Positions 25,493 to 34,101 of a stretch of DNA of 64,000 bases are shown here, piece after piece (positions within the stretch are counted from its first letter, which is position 1; each line of letters starts with the position of its first letter). Under the pieces are notes generated by a model, which ran no database searches, had not been told where the DNA came from, and worked only from the letters and a program-made list of their open reading frames with translations. The stretch comes from Kitasatospora phosalacinea (GTDB lineage: Bacteria; Actinomycetota; Actinomycetes; Streptomycetales; Streptomycetaceae): the NCBI RefSeq assembly GCF_000716545.1, contig NZ_JNWZ01000018.1, positions 33,339 to 97,338 on the forward strand, in the 5' to 3' direction. Both the position numbers and the translations under genes were made by a program.

Positions 25493-25912
25493 GTGCCTCT
25501 CTTTCCACCCCGGCCCGCTCGGGATCATCTTACCGGCCACGGTCACGGCCTCCGGAGGAAGAAGGCGCAGCGGGAGCGCCGACGGCGAGGGGCCCGTACG
25601 GGCCCGGGGCGGGCCGGCGCGGCGGGGGAGTCCCTGCGGCCCGTGGTGCCCGCACCGCGGCGGTGTCCGGGTTCGGCACGGAGACCGCCTCCCGCGTTCC
25701 GGGGGCCGTGGGGCGGAGGCGCGCCCGGAGCGCCGGGCCCGACCGCGCGATCCGGACGATCGGGGAGCGGTTCCCGCCGGTCAGTGGTCTGCCGCGGCGC
25801 AGGCGGGGTAGGCGGGGCACCGGATGCCGGAACAGCGGGAGAGGAGCGGATCGATGGGGACGGACGCGGTTGCGCCGCCCCGCCCGGTGCGGCGGGGCGG
25901 GATGGCGGGAGT
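25493..25912. other. Intergenic region with a terminator-like hairpin
   Basis: Contains a GC-rich perfect 9-bp stem CCGCCCCGC/GCGGGGCGG at 25875-25900, 13 bp beyond the stop of the minus-strand STAS gene, a good candidate terminator for it. The remaining ~350 bp upstream of the MEDS-STAS gene shows no gene I can support. Confidence 0.5.
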
Positions 25913-26308
25913 TCAGCGCCCCGCGCCGATCGAGGGCGCGTCGATCCGCGGTTCCGGGCGGGGCGGGGCGATCGGAGCCGCCAGGCCCAGGGTGGCGCTG
26001 GTGCCGGTGAGGGCCGCCAGGCGGACGAGTCGGGGGGAGGGGTTCTCCAGGTGGAAGACGCCGCCGGTGTCGATGACGCGCCGACGGGCGCGCAGGAGCG
26101 CGCTGAGGCCGGCGCAGTCGCAGAAGGACAGGTCGGAGGCCTCGATGATCACGATCCGGGGGTGGCCCAGGAAGGCCGTTCGGACAGCGGTTTCGAGCTC
26201 GGGGACGGTGTCCACGTCCAGCTCGCCGGACAGGCGCAGGTGAGCGACGGCCGCATGGACGGTGACCGCTGCGGTCAGTTGCTCCGGTGGTGCCGGTTGT
26301 TCGGCCAT
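25913..26308 (-). CDS. STAS-domain anti-anti-sigma factor
   Basis: A 131-residue protein with one STAS domain. VAHLRLSGELDVDTVPELETA is split by the first strand, and the phosphorylation segment reads SDLSFCDCAGLSALL, where the usual Asp-Ser pair is replaced by Asp-Cys. That replacement may remove control by phosphorylation. A Pro-rich C-terminal tail follows. It is a single gene with its own upstream leader. Confidence 0.82.
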   Translation of the reverse strand: MAEQPAPPEQLTAAVTVHAAVAHLRLSGELDVDTVPELETAVRTAFLGHPRIVIIEASDLSFCDCAGLSALLRARRRVIDTGGVFHLENPSPRLVRLAALTGTSATLGLAAPIAPPRPEPRIDAPSIGAGR

Positions 26309-26348
26309 ACAGGCCTCCCTTCACCGGGCGCCACGCAGAGTGATGCCC

Positions 26349-26402
26349 GGGACCGCGCGTTGCGGTCCCTCCACCCTAGAGGGAACATTTGCACTTCGAC
26401 AA
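26349..26402 (-). promoter_or_regulatory. Candidate promoter and leader hairpin of the STAS gene
   Basis: On the minus strand, TTGTCG (26397-26402) and TAGGGT (26373-26378) are spaced by 18 bp, resembling a HrdB-type promoter. Between it and the start codon lies a perfect 8-bp dyad GGGACCGC(5 bp)GCGGTCCC at 26349-26369, which could be an operator or a transcript hairpin. Confidence 0.38.
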
Positions 26403-26466
26403 CATTCCACGTCCGGCAACGATTTTCGGGTCGTCGCACGGAGCCGGTGCGGCCGGGCCCGACGGC

Positions 26467-26958
26467 TCAGGCCGTCCGCGCGACCGGCACGACGTCGGCG
26501 CCTGCCTCGGCACGGCGGGCCGCGGCGGTCCGGAAGGCGTTCAACCCCGTCAGCAGCGCACCGCGCTCGGCCGGGGACATGTCGTCGAGCACTTCCGCGA
26601 GCGCCCGCTCCCGAGCGCTGCGCAGATCGGCCAGGAAGGCCAGCCCGGTCGGCGTCAGGTGGAGCTCCAGCTCCCGGCGGCTGGTCGTGCTGGCCGTGCG
26701 CTGCACCAGCCCGGCCGCCTCCAGGCGGTCGCACAGCCGACTGACCGACGAGGGACTCGAGTCCAGGGCCCCGGTGAGCGTGCGGAGGTTGATGCCGCCA
26801 CTCTCCGCCAGCACGTAGAGGACGCGCAGCTGGGACACGGACACGGGCCTGGCGTCCATCTCGCGCCCGCCGCCCCAGAGCACTTCCAGTAGTTCCACCA
26901 CCGACGACACGGTCGCCGTGTCGTCGGCGCGGTCCGGGAACGGGGGGACGAGGGCCAT
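26467..26958 (-). CDS. MarR-family transcriptional regulator
   Basis: A 163-residue MarR protein: SVSQLRVLYVLAESGGINL, recognition helix SSPSSVSRLCDRLEAAGL, and the wing STTSRRELELHLTPTG. ATG 26958 with AGGA upstream gives a protein of normal family length. It is divergent from the GAF-PP2C gene with only 85 bp between starts, so it may control that phosphatase. Confidence 0.85.
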   Translation of the reverse strand: MALVPPFPDRADDTATVSSVVELLEVLWGGGREMDARPVSVSQLRVLYVLAESGGINLRTLTGALDSSPSSVSRLCDRLEAAGLVQRTASTTSRRELELHLTPTGLAFLADLRSARERALAEVLDDMSPAERGALLTGLNAFRTAAARRAEAGADVVPVARTA

Positions 26959-27043
26959 GGGTCCATCCTGACATCCCCCTCCCGGCACACGACAACCCGT
27001 CGGCACGATCCGGTCGACGCCGCAGAGGAGAAGGAGCACACAG

Positions 27044-28243
27044 ATGACCGCGAACCTGTCCGCGGTGGAGCGCGCACTGCGCACCGCCGCCCCGTACGCA
27101 CTGCTGGACGCGGTGCGGGAGGTCCTCATCCGGCTGTACGGCGTACCAAGGGTCGAACTGCAGCTCGCCGACTACAGCCTGACCGTGCTCCAGCGGGTCA
27201 CCGACCTGCCGCACACCGCCCGGCCGATCCCGGTGCACACCAGCGCTCCCGGACGGGCCTTCGGCTCCCAGCAGCCCTTCGCCGAAACCGGGCCGGACGG
27301 CGGCCCGGCCGTGCTGCATCTGCCGGTGACCGTGCGCGGCGACCGCCTCGGCGTCCTGAGCCTCGACGTGGACGGCGTCCACCTCACGCCGCAGCGGCAG
27401 GAGGAGTTCCGCGAGATCGCCGAGATGCTCGGCCACCACATCGTGGTGGCCGAGCGGGACACCGACCTCTACCTCCAGGCCCGCCGCAAGAACCGCCTCA
27501 CCCTCGCCGCCGAGATGCAGTGGCAACTGCTGCCCGCCCGTGCCTGCGCCCGGGAGGAGTACGCCATCGGCGCCCAGCTGGAACCGGCCTACGCCATCCG
27601 CGGCGACAACTTCGACTGGTCCGCCACCGAGGACCGGCTCACCCTGACCATCACCAACGGCATGGGGGAGGGCATCGACGCCTCGCTGCTCACCAACCTC
27701 GCCGTCAACGCGCTGCGCAACGCACGCCGCGCCGGCGTCGACATCGCCGACCAGGCGGCGCTGGCCGACCAGGCCGTGTACGGGCAGTACCGGGGCGAGG
27801 CGTACGTCTCCGTGCTGCTGCTGGAGTTCCACCTGGACACCGGCCTGGTCGAGATCGTCGACGCGGGCTCCCCGCAGCTGCTCCTCCTACGGGACGGCGC
27901 CGTCCGGCACGTGCCCTTCGAGGCGCAGCTGCCGCTCGGCCTGGCCGACGGCACCCCGTACCGGGCGCAGCGCATCCGGGTGGAGCGCGGCGACCGGCTG
28001 ATCTTCGTCAGCGACGGCGTGCACGCCGTCGCCTCGGCCTCCGGTGAGGCGTACGGCGCGGCGAGGCTGCCCCGTGCCATCCAGGAGACCCGGCTGCTGC
28101 CGGCGGCCGAGGTGCCCCGGGCGATCCTGACCGCCCTCGCCGCCCACCGCGACGACGACGACCGGGACGACGCCCTCGTCGTCTGCCTCGACTGGAACGG
28201 CCGCCACCCCGCACCGGCCGACCTGGGGATCGAGAGCTCGTAG
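27044..28243 (+). CDS. GAF-domain PP2C (SpoIIE-like) protein phosphatase
   Basis: A 399-residue serine phosphatase. Residues about 20-150 form a GAF-like sensor. The SpoIIE domain starts around LTLAAEMQWQLLPARA and continues EPAYAIRGDNFDW, ITNGMGEGIDASLLTNL, VDAGSPQLLLL, and ends DRDDALVVCLDW. In typical members the second motif is GDxYD; here GDNFDW keeps the aspartate. It would dephosphorylate STAS antagonists such as those encoded just upstream. A strong GAGGAGAAGG ribosome site precedes the ATG. Confidence 0.87.
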   Translation: MTANLSAVERALRTAAPYALLDAVREVLIRLYGVPRVELQLADYSLTVLQRVTDLPHTARPIPVHTSAPGRAFGSQQPFAETGPDGGPAVLHLPVTVRGDRLGVLSLDVDGVHLTPQRQEEFREIAEMLGHHIVVAERDTDLYLQARRKNRLTLAAEMQWQLLPARACAREEYAIGAQLEPAYAIRGDNFDWSATEDRLTLTITNGMGEGIDASLLTNLAVNALRNARRAGVDIADQAALADQAVYGQYRGEAYVSVLLLEFHLDTGLVEIVDAGSPQLLLLRDGAVRHVPFEAQLPLGLADGTPYRAQRIRVERGDRLIFVSDGVHAVASASGEAYGAARLPRAIQETRLLPAAEVPRAILTALAAHRDDDDRDDALVVCLDWNGRHPAPADLGIESS

Positions 28244-28271
28244 GCCGGCACCCCCTCCCGCCACGGGTGCG

Positions 28272-28808
28272 TCAGGTGAGGGTGAGGGTCAGCAGGCCCG
28301 ACTGCTGGGTGACGGTGGAGCCGAGGCAGCTCAGGAGGTCGAGGCTGGGGTAGGCGGCGACGCGGGTGGAGGCCGAACCCAGGCCGTAGCCGGCGGTGAC
28401 GGTGCCGAGGGAGGTGACGACCTCCTGGCCGGCGGCGTGTTCGACGAGGGTCACCGGGTAGGTGATGGTGCTGCTCTGCCCGTTCTGCCAGTGGTAGGTC
28501 ACCACGTTCTGCACCAGGGTGTCGCCGAGCCCCTGGACCAGGCAGCTGACCTGCTGGTCGAAGACGGTCCGGGCGGTGCCGGAGGTGAAGGGCCCGGTGC
28601 AGGTGCCGCCACCGGAGGTGCCGAGGCTCTCGGTGACGCTCTGCGAGGTCTGCCGGGGGACGGCGCCCAGGGGCGGGTCGTAGTGGACGGTGACCGACCC
28701 CGTGCACAGCAGGAGGTCGCCGTCGGCCCGGGCGGGTGCGGCGGTGGCGAGGGCGGCTGCGAGCAGCGTCAGGACGCTCGCGGCGGCGGCGAGGGCGTGG
28801 GCGCGCAT
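28272..28808 (-). CDS. Secreted hypothetical protein
   Basis: A 178-residue protein with a clear Sec signal peptide (Met-Arg start, Ala/Leu-rich core, cleavage after APARA near residue 28). The mature part has four cysteines (LLLCTGSV, GGTCTGP, VSCLVQG, LLSCLGS), suggesting two disulfides, and is rich in Thr/Ser/Val beta-strand segments. I do not recognise a family. It ends convergently with the phosphatase gene, 28 bp apart. Confidence 0.72.
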   Translation of the reverse strand: MRAHALAAAASVLTLLAAALATAAPARADGDLLLCTGSVTVHYDPPLGAVPRQTSQSVTESLGTSGGGTCTGPFTSGTARTVFDQQVSCLVQGLGDTLVQNVVTYHWQNGQSSTITYPVTLVEHAAGQEVVTSLGTVTAGYGLGSASTRVAAYPSLDLLSCLGSTVTQQSGLLTLTLT

Positions 28809-29224
28809 GGCGGGGTCTCCTTACGGCGGGGATCGGCCGGGCCGCCCCGGGTGGAGCGGCGGGCTCGACGGCTGGAACAGCGGGTGCCCGGCCTCCGGCG
28901 GCAGGGCCGCAGGAGCCGGCCCCTGGAAGGATCCCCATCGTGTGCGCGTCCCGGTCGCGCGTCCAAGGGGAGCCGGGACGCGAGTGCACTGCGCGGGCCC
29001 GCTGTGGCTGCTGAGGTGGCGCACACGCGTCCGAGCGGCGCTCGGCCGCGGTCACGCGCCCCCTGATGCGCCTACCGGTGGCGGGCTCCGCACCGGGTCG
29101 CGGCCCGACGGGACGGTCCTCGTGTGTCAGGCGCGATGCCGGGCCGACAGCACGACCCCGCCGGAGCCACCGGCAGGCCCGACCACCGGCAGACCCGGCG
29201 CCCCGCAGCCCCACCCGGCCTCGC
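28809..29224. other. Intergenic, no gene recognised
   Basis: About 415 bp holding the promoters of the divergent secreted protein and PAP2 genes. I see no conserved motif or supported coding frame. Confidence 0.4.
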
Positions 29225-29806
29225 ATGAAGCGCGGCGACCTGGGCACGCGTCCCCGGGTGAACACGATGGAGAAGATCGACTCGGCGGGCCTGCGCGAAG
29301 CCGTCTCCTGGCAGGACCACTCGCTGCGCCGCGTCCTGGTCGGGGCCCAGGAGGCCGCCGAACACGGCACGCTGTGGTGGGCGACGGCCGCGCTGGCCGC
29401 CGCCACCGGCCGGGCCCACTCACGGCGCTGGGCCGCGCAGGCGCTCGCCGCGATGCTCACCGCCCAACTGCTGGCCAACGGCGTCGCCAAGCAACTCGTC
29501 CGGCGCCGCCGCCCGCCCGCCCACCTGCTGCGCCGCGAGGACCTGGAGGAACGGCCCGGCAGTTCCTCCTTCCCCTCCGGGCACACCGCGGCGGCCGTCG
29601 CGTTCTCGGCCACCACCGTCGGCCACTCGCTCCCCTGGGGAACGGCCGCCGGGGCGGCCACCGCGGCCGTCGCCGTCGCCCGCGTCCACACCGGCGCGCA
29701 CTACCCCAGCGACGTCGCCGCCGGCACCGCCCTCGGCCTGGCCGCCGCCGGCCTCGTCCACTGGGCGAGCCGCCCCGTGTCCTGGCCCGGGTGCTGCGCC
29801 GAGTGA
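29225..29806 (+). CDS. PAP2-superfamily phosphatase
   Basis: A membrane phosphatidate-phosphatase-type enzyme with all three catalytic motifs: KQLVRRRRPP (KX6RP), FPSGHTAAA (PSGH), and ARVHTGAHYPSDV (SRX5HX3D type). Three to four hydrophobic helices surround them. The start is uncertain: ATG 29225, GTG 29258 and ATG 29267 are in frame and none has a convincing ribosome site. Likely substrates are lipid phosphates such as undecaprenyl pyrophosphate or phosphatidic acid. Confidence 0.8.
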   Translation: MKRGDLGTRPRVNTMEKIDSAGLREAVSWQDHSLRRVLVGAQEAAEHGTLWWATAALAAATGRAHSRRWAAQALAAMLTAQLLANGVAKQLVRRRRPPAHLLRREDLEERPGSSSFPSGHTAAAVAFSATTVGHSLPWGTAAGAATAAVAVARVHTGAHYPSDVAAGTALGLAAAGLVHWASRPVSWPGCCAE

Positions 29807-29943
29807 CCTGACCGGCCACCGAGCCGGCGGTCGGCCGGGTGCCCGCCCGATCGAACCGCGCACCCGGGCCGGACCGCGCGATCCCGTCGTCCACCGCACG
29901 CTCCCGCACCCGGGCCCAACCGCCGCCCTGCTCCGGCCAGTCC

Positions 29944-30002
29944 GGGCCCGCCCGTGCACCGACCGGGCCCGCCCGTGCACCGACCGAGCCCGTCCGTGAC
30001 CG
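29944..30002. repeat. 21-bp tandem repeat
   Basis: The unit GGGCCCGCCCGTGCACCGACC occurs twice without change (29944-29964, 29965-29985), followed by a degenerate third copy to about 30002. It lies in the spacer downstream of the PAP2 gene. The rest of 29807-30124 has no recognised feature. Confidence 0.85.
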
Positions 30003-30124
30003 CAGACGGCGACCCCATCGGGACGGGGCGATGCGACGGAGGCCGGGAACGGCCGCGCCGTACAATCCGCGGAGGGTGAAGCGCCAGGCCGGGATCCCGG
30101 CACCGGCGTGAGGGAGGGGGCGGG

Positions 30125-30604
30125 ATGTTCGGCAGGGTGTTCAGCGGAGTGTTCGGCAGGATGTTCGGTTCGAGTGAGAAGCTCAACGATCTGGTGGCAC
30201 AGCTCAGACCCGACCTGAGCCGGGAATCGCTCGGCGTCGGGCCCGCCTTCCCGGGCGTCGTCCCGAACCCGCTCCTGAGCAGTGACGCGCGGAAGCGCAA
30301 TGCGGAACTGCGCACGGGGACGCTCGCGCTCGGCGTTCTCGTCGGCTGGCGGGAGGTCGGCGGCGACGGCAGCCCGCGCGTGGTCCTGATGTTCGACGTG
30401 GAGACCGCCGACGGCGTCTCGTTCCGAGGTGTCGCGGACGAAGACCTCACGATCACCGAACTCACCCGACTCGCCCCGGGGCGGACGTTGCCCGTGCGCT
30501 ACCGGCCGGCCGTCATGGACCACTACGTCGCCCTTGCCCGGGACGCGGACCCCGCCCACGTGCAGCGGCTCTCCGACGAGATCGCGAGCCGCAAGCGGAC
30601 CTGA
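30125..30604 (+). CDS. Hypothetical protein
   Basis: A 159-residue protein starting after a GGAGGGGGCGGG ribosome site. The N-terminus repeats a short amphipathic motif (MFGRVF, VFGRMF). Residues about 60-130 look like a small beta-rich domain (LGVLVGWREV, VVLMFDVETADG, ITELTRLAPGRTLPVRYRP). The middle resembles the compact domain seen in actinobacterial proteins of unknown function. No catalytic motif is seen. Confidence 0.6.
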   Translation: MFGRVFSGVFGRMFGSSEKLNDLVAQLRPDLSRESLGVGPAFPGVVPNPLLSSDARKRNAELRTGTLALGVLVGWREVGGDGSPRVVLMFDVETADGVSFRGVADEDLTITELTRLAPGRTLPVRYRPAVMDHYVALARDADPAHVQRLSDEIASRKRT

Positions 30605-31250
30605 CCCGGAGCCTCCGGCCGGATCCCTGACCGATCGTTTCCCAGCGAATTCGGTTCGAGGGCTCGGCGGTCGAGGCGCCGGGGCGGCAGAGCCCTGCCC
30701 GTGCCCGATGATCCTGCGCCGGACGACCCGGGGGAGCGGTTGGCCCGCCGAGGCGTCATCGCCGTCCCGGGAGGCTGCCCGCGGACGACCGGGCCGCACC
30801 GCGCGGCATCGTGTACGTGCGGTGCAAGGGCGTGGGCCGATGGGACGTACCTGCGGAACGGACCAGGTGCAGCGGGATCGCGGCCTGGTGGTGACTGCTG
30901 CCGCGGCTGGACGCGATCCCGCTCGTCCGGAGCTTGCGCGGACGGCCAGTTGACCCCGTGTCGGTCAGGTGCCGTCTTTGCCCTGTGCAAGGACCGGAGG
31001 GCCCTCGGGTGCTCTTGAGTCCGGCGTCGCGGATCCGCCCCGCCGGGCGACGGGCCGATGTGCTCCGGGAGCCGCGTCCGGTCGGTGCGGGCTTGTCCAT
31101 TCTTTGCACTGTGCAATAAAGTCGGCTGCGGGCGGTCGTTCGTGCCTCCCCGAGGCCGTACTCGACCACCTTGGAAACCGAAGGTCCCGCGCCGCGTGGC
31201 CCGACGACGGGGAGCCGTCCGGAGAAGCCGAAACTGCAAGGAGCGGTGGC
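30605..31250. other. Intergenic region with repeated palindromic element
   Basis: No gene supported across about 640 bp. The sequence TCTTTGC(C/A)CTGTGCAA occurs at 30975-30990 and 31101-31116 with a single mismatch. The second copy contains the perfect dyad TTGCAC-T-GTGCAA (31104-31116). Confidence 0.55.
30975..31116. promoter_or_regulatory. Pair of TTGCACTGTGCAA-type operator candidates
   Basis: Two 16-bp copies 126 bp apart, the right one a perfect 13-bp palindrome and the left with one altered base in an arm. TTGCA-type dyads are common among MarR-family operators, and a MarR gene starts 550 bp downstream, after a small coiled-coil gene that may share its promoter. Confidence 0.45.
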
Positions 31251-31472
31251 GTGGAACGCATCCCCACGGGCCCTGGGGAGCCGGGTGAGCACGAGGACGC
31301 CGACAAGGTCGCCGCCCGTCTCCTCGCGGAGGTCGCCGCCGCCAAGGCCCGTCTGGCCGAAGCGGCCAAGGCCATCAACGAGATCGACCGCTCCCTGGCC
31401 GCCGGACCCCAGCGGCCCGCGTCCGGACGTCCGAGGGATTCGGACCCGGCCCCAGGCGCGGGATCCGGATAG
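31251..31472 (+). CDS. Small coiled-coil protein, unknown
   Basis: A 73-residue peptide from GTG 31251 with AAGGAG eight bases upstream. Residues about 15-50 form a regular Ala/Leu/Lys helix (LLAEVAAAKARLAEAAKAI) suited to a coiled coil, and the C-terminus is Pro/Ser-rich. No family is recognised. It lies downstream of the palindromic operator pair and upstream of the MarR gene. Confidence 0.5.
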   Translation: MERIPTGPGEPGEHEDADKVAARLLAEVAAAKARLAEAAKAINEIDRSLAAGPQRPASGRPRDSDPAPGAGSG

Positions 31473-31663
31473 AACCGGCAGGCGAGGCGGCGGCCGGTGG
31501 AGCACCCGTGCGAGGCGGACGACCTCGTCGCCGGGGAGACCTCTGCGCCGTGCGAAGGAAATACCGCGTGCGCCAGGCCCGATACGCGAAAAGGCGGCTC
31601 GCGAGCGGACTCCGAGCGCACTCCGCGCTCCGCGTGCCGGGGCGCAAGATGTAGAAAGGACCC

Positions 31664-32176
31664 ATGCCGGACGATCACTCGCCATCACAACCCGACGTCC
31701 CGAACCAGGGGGGAGCCGAGGAGGACCTGGTCACCGCGGTCCTGACCGCCTCCCGCGTCCTGGTCGCCATCTCGGCGCGCTCGCTCGGCGAGGTGGCCGA
31801 ATCGCTGACGCTCCCCCAGTTCCGCATGCTCGTGCTGCTGCACTCCAGAGGCGCGATGAGTCTCTCGCGGCTGGCCGAGCACCTCGCCGTCAACCCGTCC
31901 ACCGCGATGCGCATGCTGGAGCGGCTCACCGCCGCCGGCATGGTGGTGCGCGACACCCGCCCCGAGGACCGGCGCGAGGTGCGCGCCGCCCTCACCGAAC
32001 AGGGCGCCCGCACCGTCGTCGGGGCCACGGAGCGCCGCCGCGAGGAGATCCGCCGCATCGTTCAGGCCATGCCGGCCCGTCAGCGCACCGGCCTCGTCCA
32101 GGCCCTGCGGGCCTTCGCCGACGCCGGAGCCGAACCCGCGGCCCCCCACCGGCAGCCCGAACCGCTCGGCTGGTAG
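31664..32176 (+). CDS. MarR-family transcriptional regulator
   Basis: A 170-residue MarR protein: LTLPQFRMLVLLHSRGAMSL, recognition helix VNPSTAMRMLERLTAAGM, and wing TRPEDRREVRAALTEQG. A GAAAGGA ribosome site precedes the ATG. The C-terminal tail is Pro-rich. It converges on the SLC13-type permease gene. The TTGCAC dyads upstream are candidate autoregulatory sites. Confidence 0.86.
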   Translation: MPDDHSPSQPDVPNQGGAEEDLVTAVLTASRVLVAISARSLGEVAESLTLPQFRMLVLLHSRGAMSLSRLAEHLAVNPSTAMRMLERLTAAGMVVRDTRPEDRREVRAALTEQGARTVVGATERRREEIRRIVQAMPARQRTGLVQALRAFADAGAEPAAPHRQPEPLGW

Positions 32177-32332
32177 CCGCGCTGGTCCTCGGGACGCCGG
32201 ATCCCGACGCGGCCGCCGCCCCGGGTGGCGCCGAGGAATCCGGGGGGCAGGGTCCAGGCGGCGGCGAGGGCGGCGACTCGGCGGAGGCGGCACAGAGCGT
32301 CCTGTTCGGCGGGGTGCGGGGCGGGGTCTTGG

Positions 32333-33631
32333 TCAGGCGAGGGCGAAGTAGCGCAGCCACAGGTAGATAGCCGAGACGGCGACGGTGACAGCGGTGACGG
32401 GGATGCCGTAGCGGGTGAAGGTCCAGAAGCTGATGGGCTGTCGGTTGCGTTCGGCGATGCCGAGGACGACGACGTTGGCGGAGGCGCCGATGGCGGTGGC
32501 GTTGCCGCCGAGGTCGGCGCCCAGGGCCAGCGCCCACCAGAGCACCGCGCCGTAGGGCTGGCCGACGGTGTGGGCGAGGTCGGCGGTGATGGGGGCCATG
32601 GTGGCGACGTAGGGGATGTTGTCGACGACGCCGGACAGGACGGCGGAGGCGGCCAGCAGGAGCATGACGGCGCCGAGCGGGCTGCCGCCGGTGGCGTCGG
32701 CGAGGGCCTTGGAGACGGTTTCGATGACGCCGGTCTCGATGAGGGCGCCGACCATGACGAACAGGCCGGCGAAGAAGGCGAGGGTGGGCCACTCGACCTC
32801 GGCGAGGACGTCCTTGACCTCGGCCTTGGAGACCGCGACCAGGACCCCGGCGCCGAGCAGGGCGACCACGGACGGGGCGTAGTGGACGACGGGGTGCAGG
32901 ACGAAGCCGGTGATCACCAGGGCCAGGACGGCGAGCCCCTGGGCGAGCAGGCGGCGGTCGTGGATCGCCTCGCGCTCGTTCAGCGCCATCACCTCGGCGG
33001 CGCGCTGCTCGTCGTAGGTGAAGTGTTCCCGGAACAGGAAGCGGCACATCGCCAGCAGGACGGCGGTCAGGACGATGGCGAGCGGGGCGAGGTGGACGAG
33101 GAAGTCGTTGAAGGTCAGGCCGCCGCGGCTGGCGATGATGATGTTCGGCGGGTCGCCGACCAGGGTGGCGGTGCCGCCGATGTTGGAGGCGAAGACCTCG
33201 GCGATCAGGAACGGTGCGGCCTTCAGGCCCAGGCGTTTGCAGACCAGCAGGGTGACGGGGGCGACGAGGAGCACGGTGGTGACGTTGTCGAGCAGCGCGG
33301 ACGCGGCGGCGGTGATGACCACCAGCATGGCCATGACGCGGAAGGGCTTGGCGCGGGCGCGTTTGACGGACCAGATGGCCAGGTACTCGAACAGGCCGGT
33401 GCGCTTGAGCACGCCGACGATCATCATCATGCCCGCGAGGAGGAAGATGACGTTCCAGTCGATGCCGGAGTCGGTGGAGAAGAACGCGGCCTCGTCGTCG
33501 GTGGCGCCGAGGGCGAGCATCGCGGCGGCGCCGCCGAGGGCGGCGGCGACGCGGTGGACCCACTCGGTGATGATCAGGACGTAGGCGGCGGCGAAGACCG
33601 CCAGGGCCGCCCAGGCGTGCCAGTCGTTCAC
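32333..33631 (-). CDS. ArsB/NhaD-type (SLC13) ion permease
   Basis: A 432-residue ion transporter superfamily protein with ten or more hydrophobic segments. It carries FLLAGMMMIVGVLKRTGLFE, SALLDNVTTVLLVAPVT, the signature FASNIGGTATLVGDPPNI, and near the C-terminus LSGVVDNIPYVATMAPI and GADLGGNATAIGASANV. The paired DN/GD re-entrant motifs are those of ArsB/NhaD/CitM permeases. It overlaps the CBS gene by four bases and is the last gene of a minus-strand operon with a CPA antiporter, which favours sodium or another ion as substrate. Confidence 0.87.
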   Translation of the reverse strand: MNDWHAWAALAVFAAAYVLIITEWVHRVAAALGGAAAMLALGATDDEAAFFSTDSGIDWNVIFLLAGMMMIVGVLKRTGLFEYLAIWSVKRARAKPFRVMAMLVVITAAASALLDNVTTVLLVAPVTLLVCKRLGLKAAPFLIAEVFASNIGGTATLVGDPPNIIIASRGGLTFNDFLVHLAPLAIVLTAVLLAMCRFLFREHFTYDEQRAAEVMALNEREAIHDRRLLAQGLAVLALVITGFVLHPVVHYAPSVVALLGAGVLVAVSKAEVKDVLAEVEWPTLAFFAGLFVMVGALIETGVIETVSKALADATGGSPLGAVMLLLAASAVLSGVVDNIPYVATMAPITADLAHTVGQPYGAVLWWALALGADLGGNATAIGASANVVVLGIAERNRQPISFWTFTRYGIPVTAVTVAVSAIYLWLRYFALA

Positions 33632-34101
33632 GCGTCCCCCAGGAGTCGGTGCAGCAGGTTCGAGGCGGTGATCACGCCGAGCAGCCGCCCCCCGGCGGCT
33701 GCTCGGCTGCCGGGGGGCCGCTCCACGACGGCGACCAGCGGGCTGCGGGCGCGGGCCATCAGCGCGGCGACCTCCACCGCGGTGTCCTCGGCGTCGGCGA
33801 CCGGCGGCGGGGGCGCGTCCTTGGGCAGGCACTCGCGCACCCGCACGCCGATCAGCTCCTCGCAGAGCCGGTCGGCGTGCGCCTCGTCGATCACCGCGGC
33901 GAGCGAGGGGTCCTCGATGACGTAGCCGGGCACCAGCAGGCGAACCAGCTGGGAGGCGGGCAGCACGGCCCGGGGCGTGGCGGGGCCGTCGACGACCAGC
34001 ACGCCGGGCAGGCGGTGCTCGGCGAGCAGCCGGGCGGCGTCCAGGGCCTGGTCGTCGAGGCCGACGGTGGGGAAGGGTTCGGCGAGGTCACGCGCGCGCA
34101 T
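33628..34101 (-). CDS. CBS-domain pair protein
   Basis: A 157-residue protein consisting of a CBS pair: first repeat FPTVGLDDQALDAARLLAEH with LPGVLVVDG, second repeat DAEDTAVEVAALMARARSPLVAVVE with LLGVITASNLLHRLL. CBS pairs bind adenine nucleotides, and in some proteins c-di-AMP. The gene sits between and overlaps both membrane transporter genes, so it probably regulates one or both by ligand binding. Confidence 0.84.
   Translation of the reverse strand: MRARDLAEPFPTVGLDDQALDAARLLAEHRLPGVLVVDGPATPRAVLPASQLVRLLVPGYVIEDPSLAAVIDEAHADRLCEELIGVRVRECLPKDAPPPPVADAEDTAVEVAALMARARSPLVAVVERPPGSRAAAGGRLLGVITASNLLHRLLGDA

Noticed and set aside
25530..26324. Minus-strand frame overlapping the STAS gene
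   Set aside because: Different frame from the STAS domain, Arg/Pro-rich translation with no domain; the STAS frame is well supported.
29944..30002. CRISPR-like repeat
   Set aside because: Units are directly adjacent without spacers and only two are perfect, so this is a simple tandem repeat.
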